Assembly: GCF_014647375.1 (NCBI RefSeq)
Contig: NZ_BMPB01000010.1
Coordinates: forward strand, 62,001 to 126,000
From: Parabacteroides faecis
GTDB lineage: Bacteria; Bacteroidota; Bacteroidia; Bacteroidales; Tannerellaceae
Direction of reading: 5' to 3'
DNA length: 64,000 nt
Shown piece by piece: positions 8,670 through 18,286 of this stretch (position 1 is its first letter; each line of letters starts with the position of its first letter). The position numbers were made by a program, and so were the translations under genes. Under the pieces are notes generated by a model, which saw only the letters and a list, made by a program, of their open reading frames with translations, was not told where the DNA came from and did no database searches.

Positions 8670-10631
8670 ATGAAACTGAAATATATCTTACCCGTATTGA
8701 TAAGTGCGTTTTCCATGACATCATGTAATGATTTCCTGGACAGGGAACCGCTGGACAATATTACGCCTGAAGCTTTTTTCTGGAGCGAAAGCGATCTGGC
8801 TGCCTATACGATCAAACAATATAGTTTTACCACACATGACGGCTGGAATCTGGGTACATGGAAAAATGATAACGATACCGATAATCAGGTGACAGGTTCT
8901 TTCAACAGCCGTTGGGTTCCTGGCGAATGGAGAGTGAACGAATCTTTTTCTACCCGGGGTGACGATCCGTGGAATTTCGATAAAATAAGGAATCTGAATT
9001 ATTTCCTTGAAATAGCGGTACCCCGCTGGAAAAACGGTGAAATAAACGGGACGGAAACCAATATCAAACATTATATCGGGGAGGCTTATTTTATGCGTGC
9101 CTGGCAGTATCTGAGCAAACTTCAGACATTGGGTGATTTTCCGATTGTCCGTAACACGTTGCCGGACGAACAACAGGCTTTGACGGAAGCCAGTTACCGG
9201 CGTCCGAGAAATGAAGTAGCCCGCTTTATTATTTCTGATCTGGATTCTGCGATCATGCTGATGAATAATAGCCCGGTCGGAGGTAAAAACCGGATTACCC
9301 GTAATGCCGCTTTATTGGTAAAATCGAGAGCAGCGCTCTTTGAAGCAAGTTGGGAAACTTACCATAAAGGGACGAACCGCGTTCCCGGTGGACCTGGTTG
9401 GCCCGGAGCTTCTACTGCTTATTTGAAAGATTATACAATTAATATCGATAGTGAAATCTCTTATTTCCTGGATGAGGCGATGAAAGCAGCTGAGGAGGTG
9501 GCCGATAATGTTTCTTTGACCATGAATAATTTCGGAGAAAAGCTGGATAATCCGTATTATGCACAGTTTGCTGCGGAAAATATGGAAGGATACGAGGAGA
9601 TATTACTCTGGCGGGCTTATGATATGGAATATAAGGAGAAGCATTCAGCCGGTTATTATTTGCAGCGTGGAGGAGGAAATTCGGGTTTTACCAGGGATTT
9701 CGTGGAAACATTCCTTTGTGAGGATGGCCTTCCGATTTATGCTTCTTCCAAATATGTGGGTGATAATACGATCGCAGATGTGAAGGCGAACCGTGATTTC
9801 CGTTTGCAATTGTTTATGAAAGAGCCGGGCGAGTTGTTGAGTGAGTTGTCGGATGTCGATACATTCGGGTATCCGGATATTCTGGCCAAACAGGAGGTTC
9901 GTGCCGTAACCGGTTATTGCCTGCGTAAGGGGATGCCGCATACATGGTATCGTGACGGGGATTATTGTGTGGAAGGGTCACATGTATTCCGTGCGGTAGA
10001 AGCCTATCTTAATTATATCGAGGCTTCCTGCATGAAGAACGGCGGAAGTAGTATCGACAGCAAAGCGGATTCTTACTGGAAAGCTATTCGTGAACGTGTT
10101 GGTCTTCCGGTGAATTATCAGCAGACAGTAGCAGCTACTGACCTGGTAAAGGAAAAGGACTGGGCTGTATATTCCGGTGGTCAGCCTGTTTCTAAATTGC
10201 TGTACAATATCCGTCGTGAACGTCGTTGTGAATTAATGGAAGAAGGCTTCCGTATGAACGATTTGAAACGCTGGAGAGCATTAGACCAGGTAAAAAATTA
10301 TCAGGTGGAAGGTTTCAAATTGTGGGGATCTATGCAGCATGAATATGTGGATAACCAGGGAAATTCGACTTTGATACCGGAAGGTACGGAAGGAAAGACG
10401 GCTAATGTTTCCAGCCAGAAGAACAGTTTCTATTTACGTCCTTACCAGATCATTAAAACGTCCAACCTTGTTTACGACGGATATAATTGGTGTGATGCTC
10501 ATTACCTGAGCCCGATCGCCATGCAACATTTCCGCATTACGGCTACTGATCCTGAAAACGGAGAAACTTCTGTGATCTATCAGAACCCGGGATGGCCGTT
10601 GAAAGCAAATGCCGGTGCAATCGGTTATTGA
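8670..10631 (+). CDS. SusD/RagB-family surface glycan-binding lipoprotein
   Basis: Lid and glycan-capture partner of the SusC just upstream (13-bp gap, same operon). The N-terminus MKLKYILPVLISAFSMTSC has a lipobox with the lipidated Cys at 19, followed by NDFLDREPLD, a common SusD opening. The TPR-like core includes the YIGEAYFMRAWQYLSKLQTLGDFPI region, and the C-terminal module contains IRRERRCELMEEGFRMNDLKRW. At 653 aa it is on the large side for SusD. An intrinsic terminator follows at 10663-10712. Its ligand is presumably the sulfated glycan handled by the downstream enzymes (inference). Confidence 0.95.
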   Translation: MKLKYILPVLISAFSMTSCNDFLDREPLDNITPEAFFWSESDLAAYTIKQYSFTTHDGWNLGTWKNDNDTDNQVTGSFNSRWVPGEWRVNESFSTRGDDPWNFDKIRNLNYFLEIAVPRWKNGEINGTETNIKHYIGEAYFMRAWQYLSKLQTLGDFPIVRNTLPDEQQALTEASYRRPRNEVARFIISDLDSAIMLMNNSPVGGKNRITRNAALLVKSRAALFEASWETYHKGTNRVPGGPGWPGASTAYLKDYTINIDSEISYFLDEAMKAAEEVADNVSLTMNNFGEKLDNPYYAQFAAENMEGYEEILLWRAYDMEYKEKHSAGYYLQRGGGNSGFTRDFVETFLCEDGLPIYASSKYVGDNTIADVKANRDFRLQLFMKEPGELLSELSDVDTFGYPDILAKQEVRAVTGYCLRKGMPHTWYRDGDYCVEGSHVFRAVEAYLNYIEASCMKNGGSSIDSKADSYWKAIRERVGLPVNYQQTVAATDLVKEKDWAVYSGGQPVSKLLYNIRRERRCELMEEGFRMNDLKRWRALDQVKNYQVEGFKLWGSMQHEYVDNQGNSTLIPEGTEGKTANVSSQKNSFYLRPYQIIKTSNLVYDGYNWCDAHYLSPIAMQHFRITATDPENGETSVIYQNPGWPLKANAGAIGY

Positions 10632-10662
10632 TAAATAGGAATAAAAATAGGATTTAATTAAG

Positions 10663-10712
10663 ACCAGTTTGGTGAGAAGCATTTATTTGCCGGATTACCA
10701 AACTGGTTTTTT
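10663..10712 (+). terminator. rho-independent terminator after susD
   Basis: ACCAGTTTGGT (10663-10673) pairs perfectly with ACCAAACTGGT (10697-10707), followed by a T run to 10712. It separates the susC-susD unit from the enzyme genes, giving stoichiometric control of binding proteins versus enzymes. Confidence 0.8.
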
Positions 10713-10742
10713 ATTGAGTAATTTGTATAAAATAGAAAGTGT

Positions 10743-12398
10743 ATGATCAAATATTGGATATTGATTTTTGCCGCGTTATTTGCATTGGTCTATCCGTTGC
10801 AGGCTCAATTGAGTGAACCGTTGCCATTTATGACTACTTCTTCTCCGGTAGCAGCGAGAATAGTAGACTATGAGATGAAAGATACAGTGACCGCTCCGGC
10901 AGCATTAATCCGTCTGCCGAACCGGAAAATAGCTTATATGGTCCGGCAGAATGGTCGGTTGGCTCCATTTTTCCTGAAAGCGATAGAGACCGGGTATTGG
11001 GATACCCGTTATGAAAAAGAGACAAATTATGATTCTGTCTTCGCTGATATGAAGGAGATGGGAGCTAATACGGCTTATGTGATGTTGCATTGGGAAGACA
11101 TCGAGCCGGCAGATAATCGGTTTGACTACCGTTTCGCCGATGAAATTGTTGCTGCCGCCCAAAGACAGGAATTGAAAATCGGTTGGGTATTGTTTTTACA
11201 TGCACAGAAGGAGAGAGTGCCGACCCTCAATCCCGAAACGGCCTGGACATTTCATCTGGACGACAGGGATTCTTCCAATTATACGATGCAATGGGTGAAA
11301 CGGGATGGCGTACTTTATTCGAATATCCGGGATATACTGACCTACGGTGTCCGTCCCCTTCATGTATATGGTCATAAGGAGGTTTTTTACCGGATAAGAA
11401 GAATGCTTTATAATCTGGCTGTCCATTATAAAGATGATGAGACGGTTATCGGGGTACAACTGGGGAATGAGGAAGGTTTCAGTTTTCTGGATGAGAGTGA
11501 TTTCAATCCGGTAACGGCTGAATTATTTGAAGAGTGGAAACTGAAAACCAACAAAACCGATTATGTACAGTTTAAAAAGGAGGCCATCGACTGGTGGTGG
11601 CAACAGTTTACTTCCGCTTACCATGAAGGAGATCCCTATAAGATATTATCTTTCAACCTGGATGCCGGACAGGCAGAAGCCGGTGATCCGGAGCGTGTTC
11701 GAATGACGGGAACGAGTGCGGCTACCTATGCGGACGGAAACCTGGATGCGATCGGTACGATGTTTTATAAAAACTGGGGGTATAAAGCGATAGCTGGGAT
11801 CGATCATCGCTATAATGATTCGTATAATTATAAACTGCCCATATTGATCCCTTCCGAGATCGGTATAGGACATTTCAATACATCTGTCAATTTTCGTCAC
11901 TTTGTAATTCATTCCCTGGAAAGGGCGGCACAGGGTTTTGGGGTCTACTGTTACGGGGAAGTAAGGAAAGAACTGATGGAATTGAAACCGGTCAGGGATG
12001 ATCTTGTCGGGATGTTTGAAGCCATATCCCGGAATGAGGATATTATTTATGAAGGATTACCGGGGCCGGGATTTGTGCGTTGTGAGGTCGGTATTCCGGG
12101 TGTACAGGTCAGCCATTTGAATGTGGATGGTCGGGAGACTTTGGCGATGGTTTATTTCCCGGAAGCAAAATCTTTTGCAGACAGTGAATTGGCATCTATG
12201 GAAACTATGAAAATTAAACTGGATTGTACGGCCCGAGTATCGGGAACCTATAAGATTCAGGTTTATAAGAATGGAGAAAATATAAATGATCTTTCTATTT
12301 CGTTACAGGAAGCTGATTCTGAGTCGATGGAAATTAAGGATGTGAGAAAAGAAGATATTCTTTTTATCTCGGTCCGGGAACATTTTCCTTTGAACTAG
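10743..12398 (+). CDS. clan GH-A glycoside hydrolase, GH42/GH35-like (putative beta-galactosidase)
   Basis: Secreted TIM-barrel hydrolase. The signal peptide ends at about residue 21 (LVYPLQAQ). The barrel begins with DMKEMGANTAYVMLHWEDIEP, the usual GH42/GH35 beta-1 and beta-2 pattern of a cellulase-superfamily barrel. GVQLGNEEG places the probable acid/base Glu at 243 after Asn242, and ILIPSEIG offers a candidate nucleophile at Glu372. A small beta-rich C-terminal domain follows (about 430-551). At 551 aa it is shorter than classic GH42 enzymes. It opens the enzyme section of the PUL, after a terminator and before a sulfatase. Activity on beta-galactosides is inferred from clan membership; another exo-glycosidase activity is possible. 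Confidence 0.75.
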   Translation: MIKYWILIFAALFALVYPLQAQLSEPLPFMTTSSPVAARIVDYEMKDTVTAPAALIRLPNRKIAYMVRQNGRLAPFFLKAIETGYWDTRYEKETNYDSVFADMKEMGANTAYVMLHWEDIEPADNRFDYRFADEIVAAAQRQELKIGWVLFLHAQKERVPTLNPETAWTFHLDDRDSSNYTMQWVKRDGVLYSNIRDILTYGVRPLHVYGHKEVFYRIRRMLYNLAVHYKDDETVIGVQLGNEEGFSFLDESDFNPVTAELFEEWKLKTNKTDYVQFKKEAIDWWWQQFTSAYHEGDPYKILSFNLDAGQAEAGDPERVRMTGTSAATYADGNLDAIGTMFYKNWGYKAIAGIDHRYNDSYNYKLPILIPSEIGIGHFNTSVNFRHFVIHSLERAAQGFGVYCYGEVRKELMELKPVRDDLVGMFEAISRNEDIIYEGLPGPGFVRCEVGIPGVQVSHLNVDGRETLAMVYFPEAKSFADSELASMETMKIKLDCTARVSGTYKIQVYKNGENINDLSISLQEADSESMEIKDVRKEDILFISVREHFPLN

Positions 12399-12441
12399 AC
12401 GGATTTGAATTCTTATATCATTCTATATGGTCTAAATAACG

Positions 12442-12449
12442 TATCTTTG
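12442..12449 (+). promoter_or_regulatory. -7 box before the sulfatase gene
   Basis: TATCTTTG fits TAnnTTTG exactly and lies 39 bp before the sulfatase ATG, so the sulfatase and the downstream GH2 gene may have their own constitutive promoter. Confidence 0.55.
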
Positions 12450-12488
12450 GGTTGAAAAATAACATTAGATTTAAAATAACTGTAAGAA

Positions 12489-13889
12489 ATGAAAACACAA
12501 CTCGTATTATGCATAGGCGGAACTTTGTTGACCGGATTTTCTGCCTGTAAAAAAGAAGCACCGGCGGAGGGGAGGCCTGTGAATGTTATCTATATCCTGG
12601 CTGATGACCTGGGCTACGGAGATATAGGCTGTTACGGACAGCAAAAGATCAAGACTCCTAATATCGACAGGATGGCACAGGAAGGTATGTTGTTTACCCA
12701 GCATTATGCCGGTTGTACGGTTAGTGCCCCTTCCCGTTGTTCCTTGATGACGGGGTTGCATACCGGCCATTCGCAGATCCGCGGTAATAAAGAGATCAAA
12801 CCGGAAGGACAGCAACCGATGACTGAAGATACTTATACTTTGGGGAAACTGATGAAGTCGGCAGGATATACGACCGGGATTTTTGGTAAATGGGGACTGG
12901 GCTATCCCGGTTCGACCTCTGTTCCGGCAAATATGGGGTTCGATGAGTTTTTCGGTTATAACTGCCAGCGTCAGGCACATTCTTATTATCCGGACCATCT
13001 GTGGCATAACAACGACACTGTATTTCTGCATGAGAACGATAATGAAGGAAGAAAAATCTATTCACAGGATTTGATCCATGAACAGGCTTTAAAGTTTATC
13101 CGGGATAATAAGGATAAACCTTTCTATGCAATGCTTACTTACACCTTACCGCATGCGGAATTGAATTTGCCGCATGATTCTATTTATCAAATGTATGAAA
13201 ATGCATTTGAAGAAGTCCCTTATGATGGGAAGATGGGATATCATCCGTCGGAAAAACCTTATGCTTCCTTTGCCGCTATGGTCACGAGACTGGATAAATA
13301 TGTCGGTGATGTGATGGCAGAGTTGAAAGAACTGGGGCTGGATAAGAATACAATTGTTATTTTTACCAGCGATAATGGTCCTCACAGGGAAGGTGGTGCA
13401 AATCCTGATTATTTCCGGAGTTACGGTCCGCTGAAAGGTGTAAAAAGGGATGTTTACGAAGGAGGTATCCGGGTGCCGATGATAGCCTGGGGGCCTGAAA
13501 AGATCAAAGCTGGCGTGAAAAGTGAGCATATCAGTGCATTCTGGGATGTAATGCCGACCTTGGCAGAGCTGACAGGGGTAACCTTACCGGAGGCTGGCGA
13601 CGGAATCTCTTTCCTGCCAACCTTATTGTCGGAAGGGGAACAGAAGCAACACGATTATTTATATTGGGAATTTCATGAACTGAATGGGCGCGAAGCTTTA
13701 CGCAGTGGAAACTGGAAACTGATCCGTCAACCGGTTGTTGGCGAAACCATCCTGGAACTCTATGATTTGAGTTCAGATATCCATGAGGATAATAACCTGT
13801 CTCAGCAGAATCCGGAGAAAGTGAAAGAATTGGAAGTGTTAATGGACGGTGCACGGACAGAATCACCATTATTTAATTTCGGAAAATAA
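12489..13889 (+). CDS. S1-family sulfatase, serine-type, lipoprotein
   Basis: Removes sulfate esters from glycans. The S1 signature is clear: a metal-binding opening ILADDLGYGDIGCYG, then CTVSAPSRCSLMTG, where Ser79 is the residue to be oxidised to formylglycine in the S-x-P-x-R context. A Ser rather than Cys means maturation by the radical SAM anaerobic enzyme (anSME), which must be encoded elsewhere. Further motifs are FGKWGLG, FTSDNGPH, and a C-terminal GNWKLIRQ. The N-terminus has a lipobox ending at Cys20 (LLTGFSAC), so it is probably membrane-anchored. It is followed 19 bp later by the GH2 gene, so the two are likely co-transcribed. The position of the sulfate it removes is unknown. Confidence 0.93.
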   Translation: MKTQLVLCIGGTLLTGFSACKKEAPAEGRPVNVIYILADDLGYGDIGCYGQQKIKTPNIDRMAQEGMLFTQHYAGCTVSAPSRCSLMTGLHTGHSQIRGNKEIKPEGQQPMTEDTYTLGKLMKSAGYTTGIFGKWGLGYPGSTSVPANMGFDEFFGYNCQRQAHSYYPDHLWHNNDTVFLHENDNEGRKIYSQDLIHEQALKFIRDNKDKPFYAMLTYTLPHAELNLPHDSIYQMYENAFEEVPYDGKMGYHPSEKPYASFAAMVTRLDKYVGDVMAELKELGLDKNTIVIFTSDNGPHREGGANPDYFRSYGPLKGVKRDVYEGGIRVPMIAWGPEKIKAGVKSEHISAFWDVMPTLAELTGVTLPEAGDGISFLPTLLSEGEQKQHDYLYWEFHELNGREALRSGNWKLIRQPVVGETILELYDLSSDIHEDNNLSQQNPEKVKELEVLMDGARTESPLFNFGK

Positions 13890-13908
13890 AGAACAAACTA
13901 AAATACAA

Positions 13909-16575
13909 ATGAGAAAATTAATTGGTTATATTTTATTAAGTCTGATCTGCCTGCCGGTATTGGCTGCTTATCAACCTGAGTTTTCAACAGCCGGTTTCTT
14001 CCGGATGAAAAACTCCGGACGTGACGTTTATTCCATGAATCCGGCATGGCGATTTTACAAAGGGGCTGCTGAGGGGGCGGATGCGAAAGAGTTTAATGAT
14101 AAAGACTGGACAGTCGTATCTTTGCCGCACGGTATTGAATACCTCCCGACAGAGGCAAGCGGTTGCATTAACTATCAGGGGGAAGTGTGGTATCGTAAGC
14201 ATTTTACACCCGATGCAGCTTTGAAAGGAAAGAAACTTTTCCTGCATTTTGAAGCGATCATGGGGAAAAGTAAAGTCTTCGTAAACGGTAAACTGCTGAC
14301 GGAACATTTCGGAGGTTACCTGCCGGTCATAGTCGATGTGACAGACGCATTAGACTGGAGCGGTGAGAATGTGATTGCCGTATGGACAGACAATAGCGAC
14401 GATCCGTCCTATCCTCCCGGAAAAGCGCAGGATGTATTGGACTATACCTATTTCGGAGGGATCTACCGTGATTGTTGGCTGGTGTCTCATAATAATATTT
14501 TTATAACCGATCCGAATTATGAAAATGAAATAGCTGGAGGAGGTTTATTTGTCGCTTTCGATAAGGTTTCAGATACATCTGCTGAGGTTTTGCTGCAATT
14601 GCAGGTACGTAACGAGACGAAGAAAGCGTTTACAGGTGTGGTAGAATACGAATTGCAGCAACCGGACGGTAAACAGGTTGCTTTTCTGAATGATAAAGTG
14701 AAGATCAAACCGGGCAAAACTGTAACCAGCTCCGATAAACTGTTGGTACAGCAACCGATGTTATGGACACCCTCTACACCGACCTTATATAACTTATTGG
14801 TGCGTGTGCGTGACGAACAAGGGAATGTGATTGACGGTTATCGTCGCCGTATCGGTATCCGTAGTATCGAGTTCAAAGGAAAAGACGGTTTCTGGCTGAA
14901 CGGTAAACCGTATGAGAAGCCGTTGATCGGAGCGAACCGCCATCAGGACTTTGCCGTTGTCGGCAATGCGGTTGCCAACAGTATTCATTGGCGGGATGCA
15001 AAAAAGCTGAAAGATGTCGGCATGGAAGTGATCCGTAATGCCCATTGCCCGCAAGATCCCGCCTTTATGGATGCCTGCGACGAGCTGGGATTGTTCGTGA
15101 TCGTCAATACGCCGGGTTGGCAATTCTGGAACGATGCACCCGAATTTGCGCAACGTGTCTATAGCGATATCCGTAATCTGGTGCGCCGTGACCGTAACTA
15201 TGCTTGTGTCTGGTTGTGGGAACCGATCCTGAATGAGACCTGGTATCCGGCTGACTTTGCCAAGAATACTAACGATATCGTACATGCTGAATATCCTTAC
15301 CCATCCTGCTATTGCGGTAGTGACAGTGAGGCACGTGGTCACGAAGTCTTTCCGGTACTTTTTGCTCATCCTCAGAATGCAGATAAGGAATGGGCGATAA
15401 AAGAATTGGATCCGTCAAAAACCTATTTTACCCGCGAATGGGGAGATAATGTGGATGACTGGAATTCGCATAACTCTCCCAGTCGTGTTGCCCGTAACTG
15501 GGGTGAACAGGCGATGTTGATACAGGCGCAGCATTATGCTTCACCTTCCTATCCTTATACCAGTTATGATGCGTTGTTTCAGACTTCCCGTCAGCATGTA
15601 GGCGGTTGCCTCTGGCATTCGTTCGATCATCAGCGCGGTTATCATCCCGATCCTTTTTACGGAGGTATCATGGATGTGTTTCGTCAGCCCAAGTATTCAT
15701 ACTATATGTTCAAGGCTCAACGTCCGCCTGTTAAAAGCGACCTGATCGCAGAAACTGGGCCGATGGTATTTATTGCCAATGAAATGACTCCGTTCTCAGG
15801 TAAAGATGTCATGGTTTATTCCAACTGTGATGAGGTACGTCTGACCTTTAATAAAGATGGCAAAACATCCACTTATAAGAGAGACAAGGGATGGCAAGGA
15901 ATGCCGTCGCCGGTAATCACTTTCCCCGATATGTATGATTTTATGGTAGACAAGGCTCTGTCGAGAGACAGGAAACAGGAGGATGTCTATTTACTGGCAG
16001 AAGGTCTGATAGATGGAAAAGTGGTTGCTACCCATAAAGTAACGCCTGCCCGCCGCGCGGAGAAACTGTTGCTCTGGGTAGATAACGAGGGTACGAACCT
16101 GGAGGCAAACGGCTCTGACTTTGTAACAGTAGTTGCAGCTATTGCCGATAAACAAGGTAACATTAAGCGTTTGAACAATTATTTCATCAAGTTCCATATC
16201 GAAGGTGAAGGACGTATTTTGGGAAGTGCCGATATTATGGCGAATCCGGCTCCGGTGAAATGGGGAACTGCCCCGGTACTGGTACAGTCTACTTTGAAAC
16301 CGGGGAAGATCAAAGTGATGGCCAGTGTTCTGATGGAAGGCTCCCAGATGCCGATCAGCGCAGAGCTTGAACTGGAAAGTACTCCGGCTGTTTATCCCTT
16401 AGTCTATAATCAATCGGAAGCCGTTCTTATACCTCTGACTGTAACCGGTAAAACAGATGTACAAATGAGCAAATCATCAGCCGAACGTGAAGTAGAACGT
16501 CTTCAGAAAGAACTGAATGCTTTGAAACTGAAGGAGGTTGAAAGACAGCAGACCGAATTTGGAGAAAAGAGGTAA
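13909..16575 (+). CDS. GH2 family glycoside hydrolase (beta-galactosidase-like) with C-terminal coiled coil
   Basis: Exo-acting hydrolase of family 2. The start at 13909 is chosen over 13849 because it begins a proper signal peptide (MRKLIGYILLSLICLPVLA) and does not overlap the sulfatase. Order: a sugar-binding jelly roll (WRFYKGA, WTVVSLPHGIEYLP, YFGGIYRDCWL), an Ig-like domain, then the TIM barrel from about residue 325 (DGFWLNGKPYEKPLIGANRHQDF). The acid/base is Glu443 in EPILNETW, and the nucleophile candidate is Glu510 in YFTREWGDN. Beta-sandwich domains follow, and the last 35 or so residues are a charged heptad-like coil (EREVERLQKELNALKLKEVE). The coil is unusual for GH2 and might mediate oligomerisation. 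About 889 aa. A beta-galactosidase role is inferred. Confidence 0.9.
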   Translation: MRKLIGYILLSLICLPVLAAYQPEFSTAGFFRMKNSGRDVYSMNPAWRFYKGAAEGADAKEFNDKDWTVVSLPHGIEYLPTEASGCINYQGEVWYRKHFTPDAALKGKKLFLHFEAIMGKSKVFVNGKLLTEHFGGYLPVIVDVTDALDWSGENVIAVWTDNSDDPSYPPGKAQDVLDYTYFGGIYRDCWLVSHNNIFITDPNYENEIAGGGLFVAFDKVSDTSAEVLLQLQVRNETKKAFTGVVEYELQQPDGKQVAFLNDKVKIKPGKTVTSSDKLLVQQPMLWTPSTPTLYNLLVRVRDEQGNVIDGYRRRIGIRSIEFKGKDGFWLNGKPYEKPLIGANRHQDFAVVGNAVANSIHWRDAKKLKDVGMEVIRNAHCPQDPAFMDACDELGLFVIVNTPGWQFWNDAPEFAQRVYSDIRNLVRRDRNYACVWLWEPILNETWYPADFAKNTNDIVHAEYPYPSCYCGSDSEARGHEVFPVLFAHPQNADKEWAIKELDPSKTYFTREWGDNVDDWNSHNSPSRVARNWGEQAMLIQAQHYASPSYPYTSYDALFQTSRQHVGGCLWHSFDHQRGYHPDPFYGGIMDVFRQPKYSYYMFKAQRPPVKSDLIAETGPMVFIANEMTPFSGKDVMVYSNCDEVRLTFNKDGKTSTYKRDKGWQGMPSPVITFPDMYDFMVDKALSRDRKQEDVYLLAEGLIDGKVVATHKVTPARRAEKLLLWVDNEGTNLEANGSDFVTVVAAIADKQGNIKRLNNYFIKFHIEGEGRILGSADIMANPAPVKWGTAPVLVQSTLKPGKIKVMASVLMEGSQMPISAELELESTPAVYPLVYNQSEAVLIPLTVTGKTDVQMSKSSAEREVERLQKELNALKLKEVERQQTEFGEKR

Positions 16576-16599
16576 TTGATATAAAGTATGAAATTTATC

Positions 16600-16646
16600 A
16601 AAAGTTTGCCTTAATTTTGTAGCAACAAATAAAGGCAAACTTTTTT
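16600..16646 (+). terminator. intrinsic terminator between GH2 and transporter, with a -7 box in its loop
   Basis: AAAAGTTTGCCTT (16600-16612) pairs perfectly with AAGGCAAACTTTT (16632-16644), followed by TT and an AT-rich stretch. The loop contains TAATTTTG (16612-16619), a perfect TAnnTTTG match, so the transporter may be transcribed from inside the terminator. Confidence 0.7.
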
Positions 16647-16660
16647 ATACCAGAGAACGA

Positions 16661-18262
16661 ATGAAACTGAATAAGATTCCGCATACTTATACAATTATAT
16701 CTGTTGTAATCCTGATATGTGCCGCCCTTTCCTGGATTATTCCTGCTGGTGAATACTCCCGGGAAATACGGGTGGTCAACGGTACGGAACGTACGGTTAT
16801 TGTAGATAACTCCTTTCATGCAGTCGATCCCGCCCCGCAGAGCTGGCAGGTTTTCGGTGTGTTACTGGAAGGATTCGAGAAACAGGCAGGTATCATAGCT
16901 TTTCTGTTGATTATCGGAGGAGCTTTCCAGATTATGAACAGTAGCCGGGCAATCGATACCGGGATACTATCTTTTTTACGGAGTTCGCGTAAAGTGGAGA
17001 AATATGGGCTGTTTCGCATGGTCGGAGTGAATAATGTGGTGATATCCTTGATTATAATCCTATTCAGTTTGTTCGGAGCCGTATTCGGCATGAGTGAGGA
17101 GACGCTTGCATTTGTTATAATTATTGTGCCGCTTGCCATTTCGATGGGATATGATTCTATTACGGGACTTTGTATGGTCTATGTGGCAGCACATGTGGGG
17201 TTTTCGGGAGCAATCCTGAATCCGTTTACAATCGGTATAGCACAGGGTTTGTCGGACTTGCCGCTGTTTTCCGGTTTCGGTTACCGGTTGTTTTGCTGGG
17301 TGGTGCTCACTTCCATTCTGATCGTTATCGTTCTTCGTTATGCAGCCAGGGTGAAAAAGAACCCGAAATTGTCTCCTATGTATGAGGCGGATGCTTACTG
17401 GAGGGAGAAAGGTGAAGTTTCTTCCGAAGAGGTTCCGGAGGAAAAGACAACCCGTTCGGCCTGGATTGTCTACTTGTTATTATTACTTTCATTGATCGGC
17501 TTTTCGATATATTATCCTTCTACCACCTTTGAAGTCGGAGAGAGTGCTGTTAGTTTTCCGGCAGTACCGGTGTTTACCGCCTTTTTTGCTTTGACCGGCT
17601 GGTTGGGATTGCGCAAATCGAATCAGTTCTTTATTTTGAATCTGCTTGGTTATACCATTGTCTTTCTGGTAGTAGGTGTGATGGGGTATGGATGGTATCT
17701 GATGGAAATATCCGCAATCTTCCTGGCAATGGGACTTCTATCCGGATTTGCCAATAACGAGGGAGCTGACGGGATCATTAGCCAGTTTCTTACCGGAGCC
17801 AAAGATATGCTTTCGGCTGCCCTGGTAGTCGGGCTGGCAGGTGGAATTATCCAGATTTTGCAGGATGGGCATATTATCGATCCGATCCTGCATAGTATGG
17901 CGGCTTTGATGGGGGAGGCTGGAAAGATTGCTTCTCTGGGTGTTATGTATCTGATCCAGACAACGATCAATATTATTATTCCTTCCGGTTCGGCGAAGGC
18001 GGCATTGACTATGCCGATTATGGCACCATTCTCGGATGTGATCGGTATTTCCCGTCAGGCAACAGTGCTGGCGTTTCAGTTCGGTGACGGGTTTACCAAT
18101 ATGATCACACCTACTTCCGGTGTTTTGATGGGGGCGCTTGGTTTGGCTCGCATCCCTTATGAAATATGGGTGAAGTGGTTCTTCCGTATTCTTATACTGT
18201 TTATTTTGCTGGGAATGTTATTGTTAATTCCTACGGTTTTGATACCTTTGGATGGATTCTAA
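16661..18262 (+). CDS. YfcC/DcuC-superfamily membrane carrier
   Basis: Polytopic inner-membrane protein of the YfcC family (C4-dicarboxylate/basic amino acid anaerobic carrier superfamily). The start KIPHTYTIISVVILICAALSWIIPAGEY is the family hallmark, including the first span and the IIPAGEY turn. About a dozen hydrophobic spans follow. Conserved glycine/serine-rich re-entrant motifs are IIPSGSAKAALTMPIMAPFSDV and FGDGFTNMITPTSGVLMG. The length of 533 aa is usual. The substrate is not assigned: members move carboxylates or amino acids, and no sugar carrier is known to me in this family. Its place between GH2 and GH16 genes of a PUL is therefore odd. The gap to the GH16 gene is 24 bp, so they are probably co-transcribed. 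Confidence 0.88.
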   Translation: MKLNKIPHTYTIISVVILICAALSWIIPAGEYSREIRVVNGTERTVIVDNSFHAVDPAPQSWQVFGVLLEGFEKQAGIIAFLLIIGGAFQIMNSSRAIDTGILSFLRSSRKVEKYGLFRMVGVNNVVISLIIILFSLFGAVFGMSEETLAFVIIIVPLAISMGYDSITGLCMVYVAAHVGFSGAILNPFTIGIAQGLSDLPLFSGFGYRLFCWVVLTSILIVIVLRYAARVKKNPKLSPMYEADAYWREKGEVSSEEVPEEKTTRSAWIVYLLLLLSLIGFSIYYPSTTFEVGESAVSFPAVPVFTAFFALTGWLGLRKSNQFFILNLLGYTIVFLVVGVMGYGWYLMEISAIFLAMGLLSGFANNEGADGIISQFLTGAKDMLSAALVVGLAGGIIQILQDGHIIDPILHSMAALMGEAGKIASLGVMYLIQTTINIIIPSGSAKAALTMPIMAPFSDVIGISRQATVLAFQFGDGFTNMITPTSGVLMGALGLARIPYEIWVKWFFRILILFILLGMLLLIPTVLIPLDGF

Positions 18263-18286
18263 TCACTTATTCTAAAATACTGCGAT

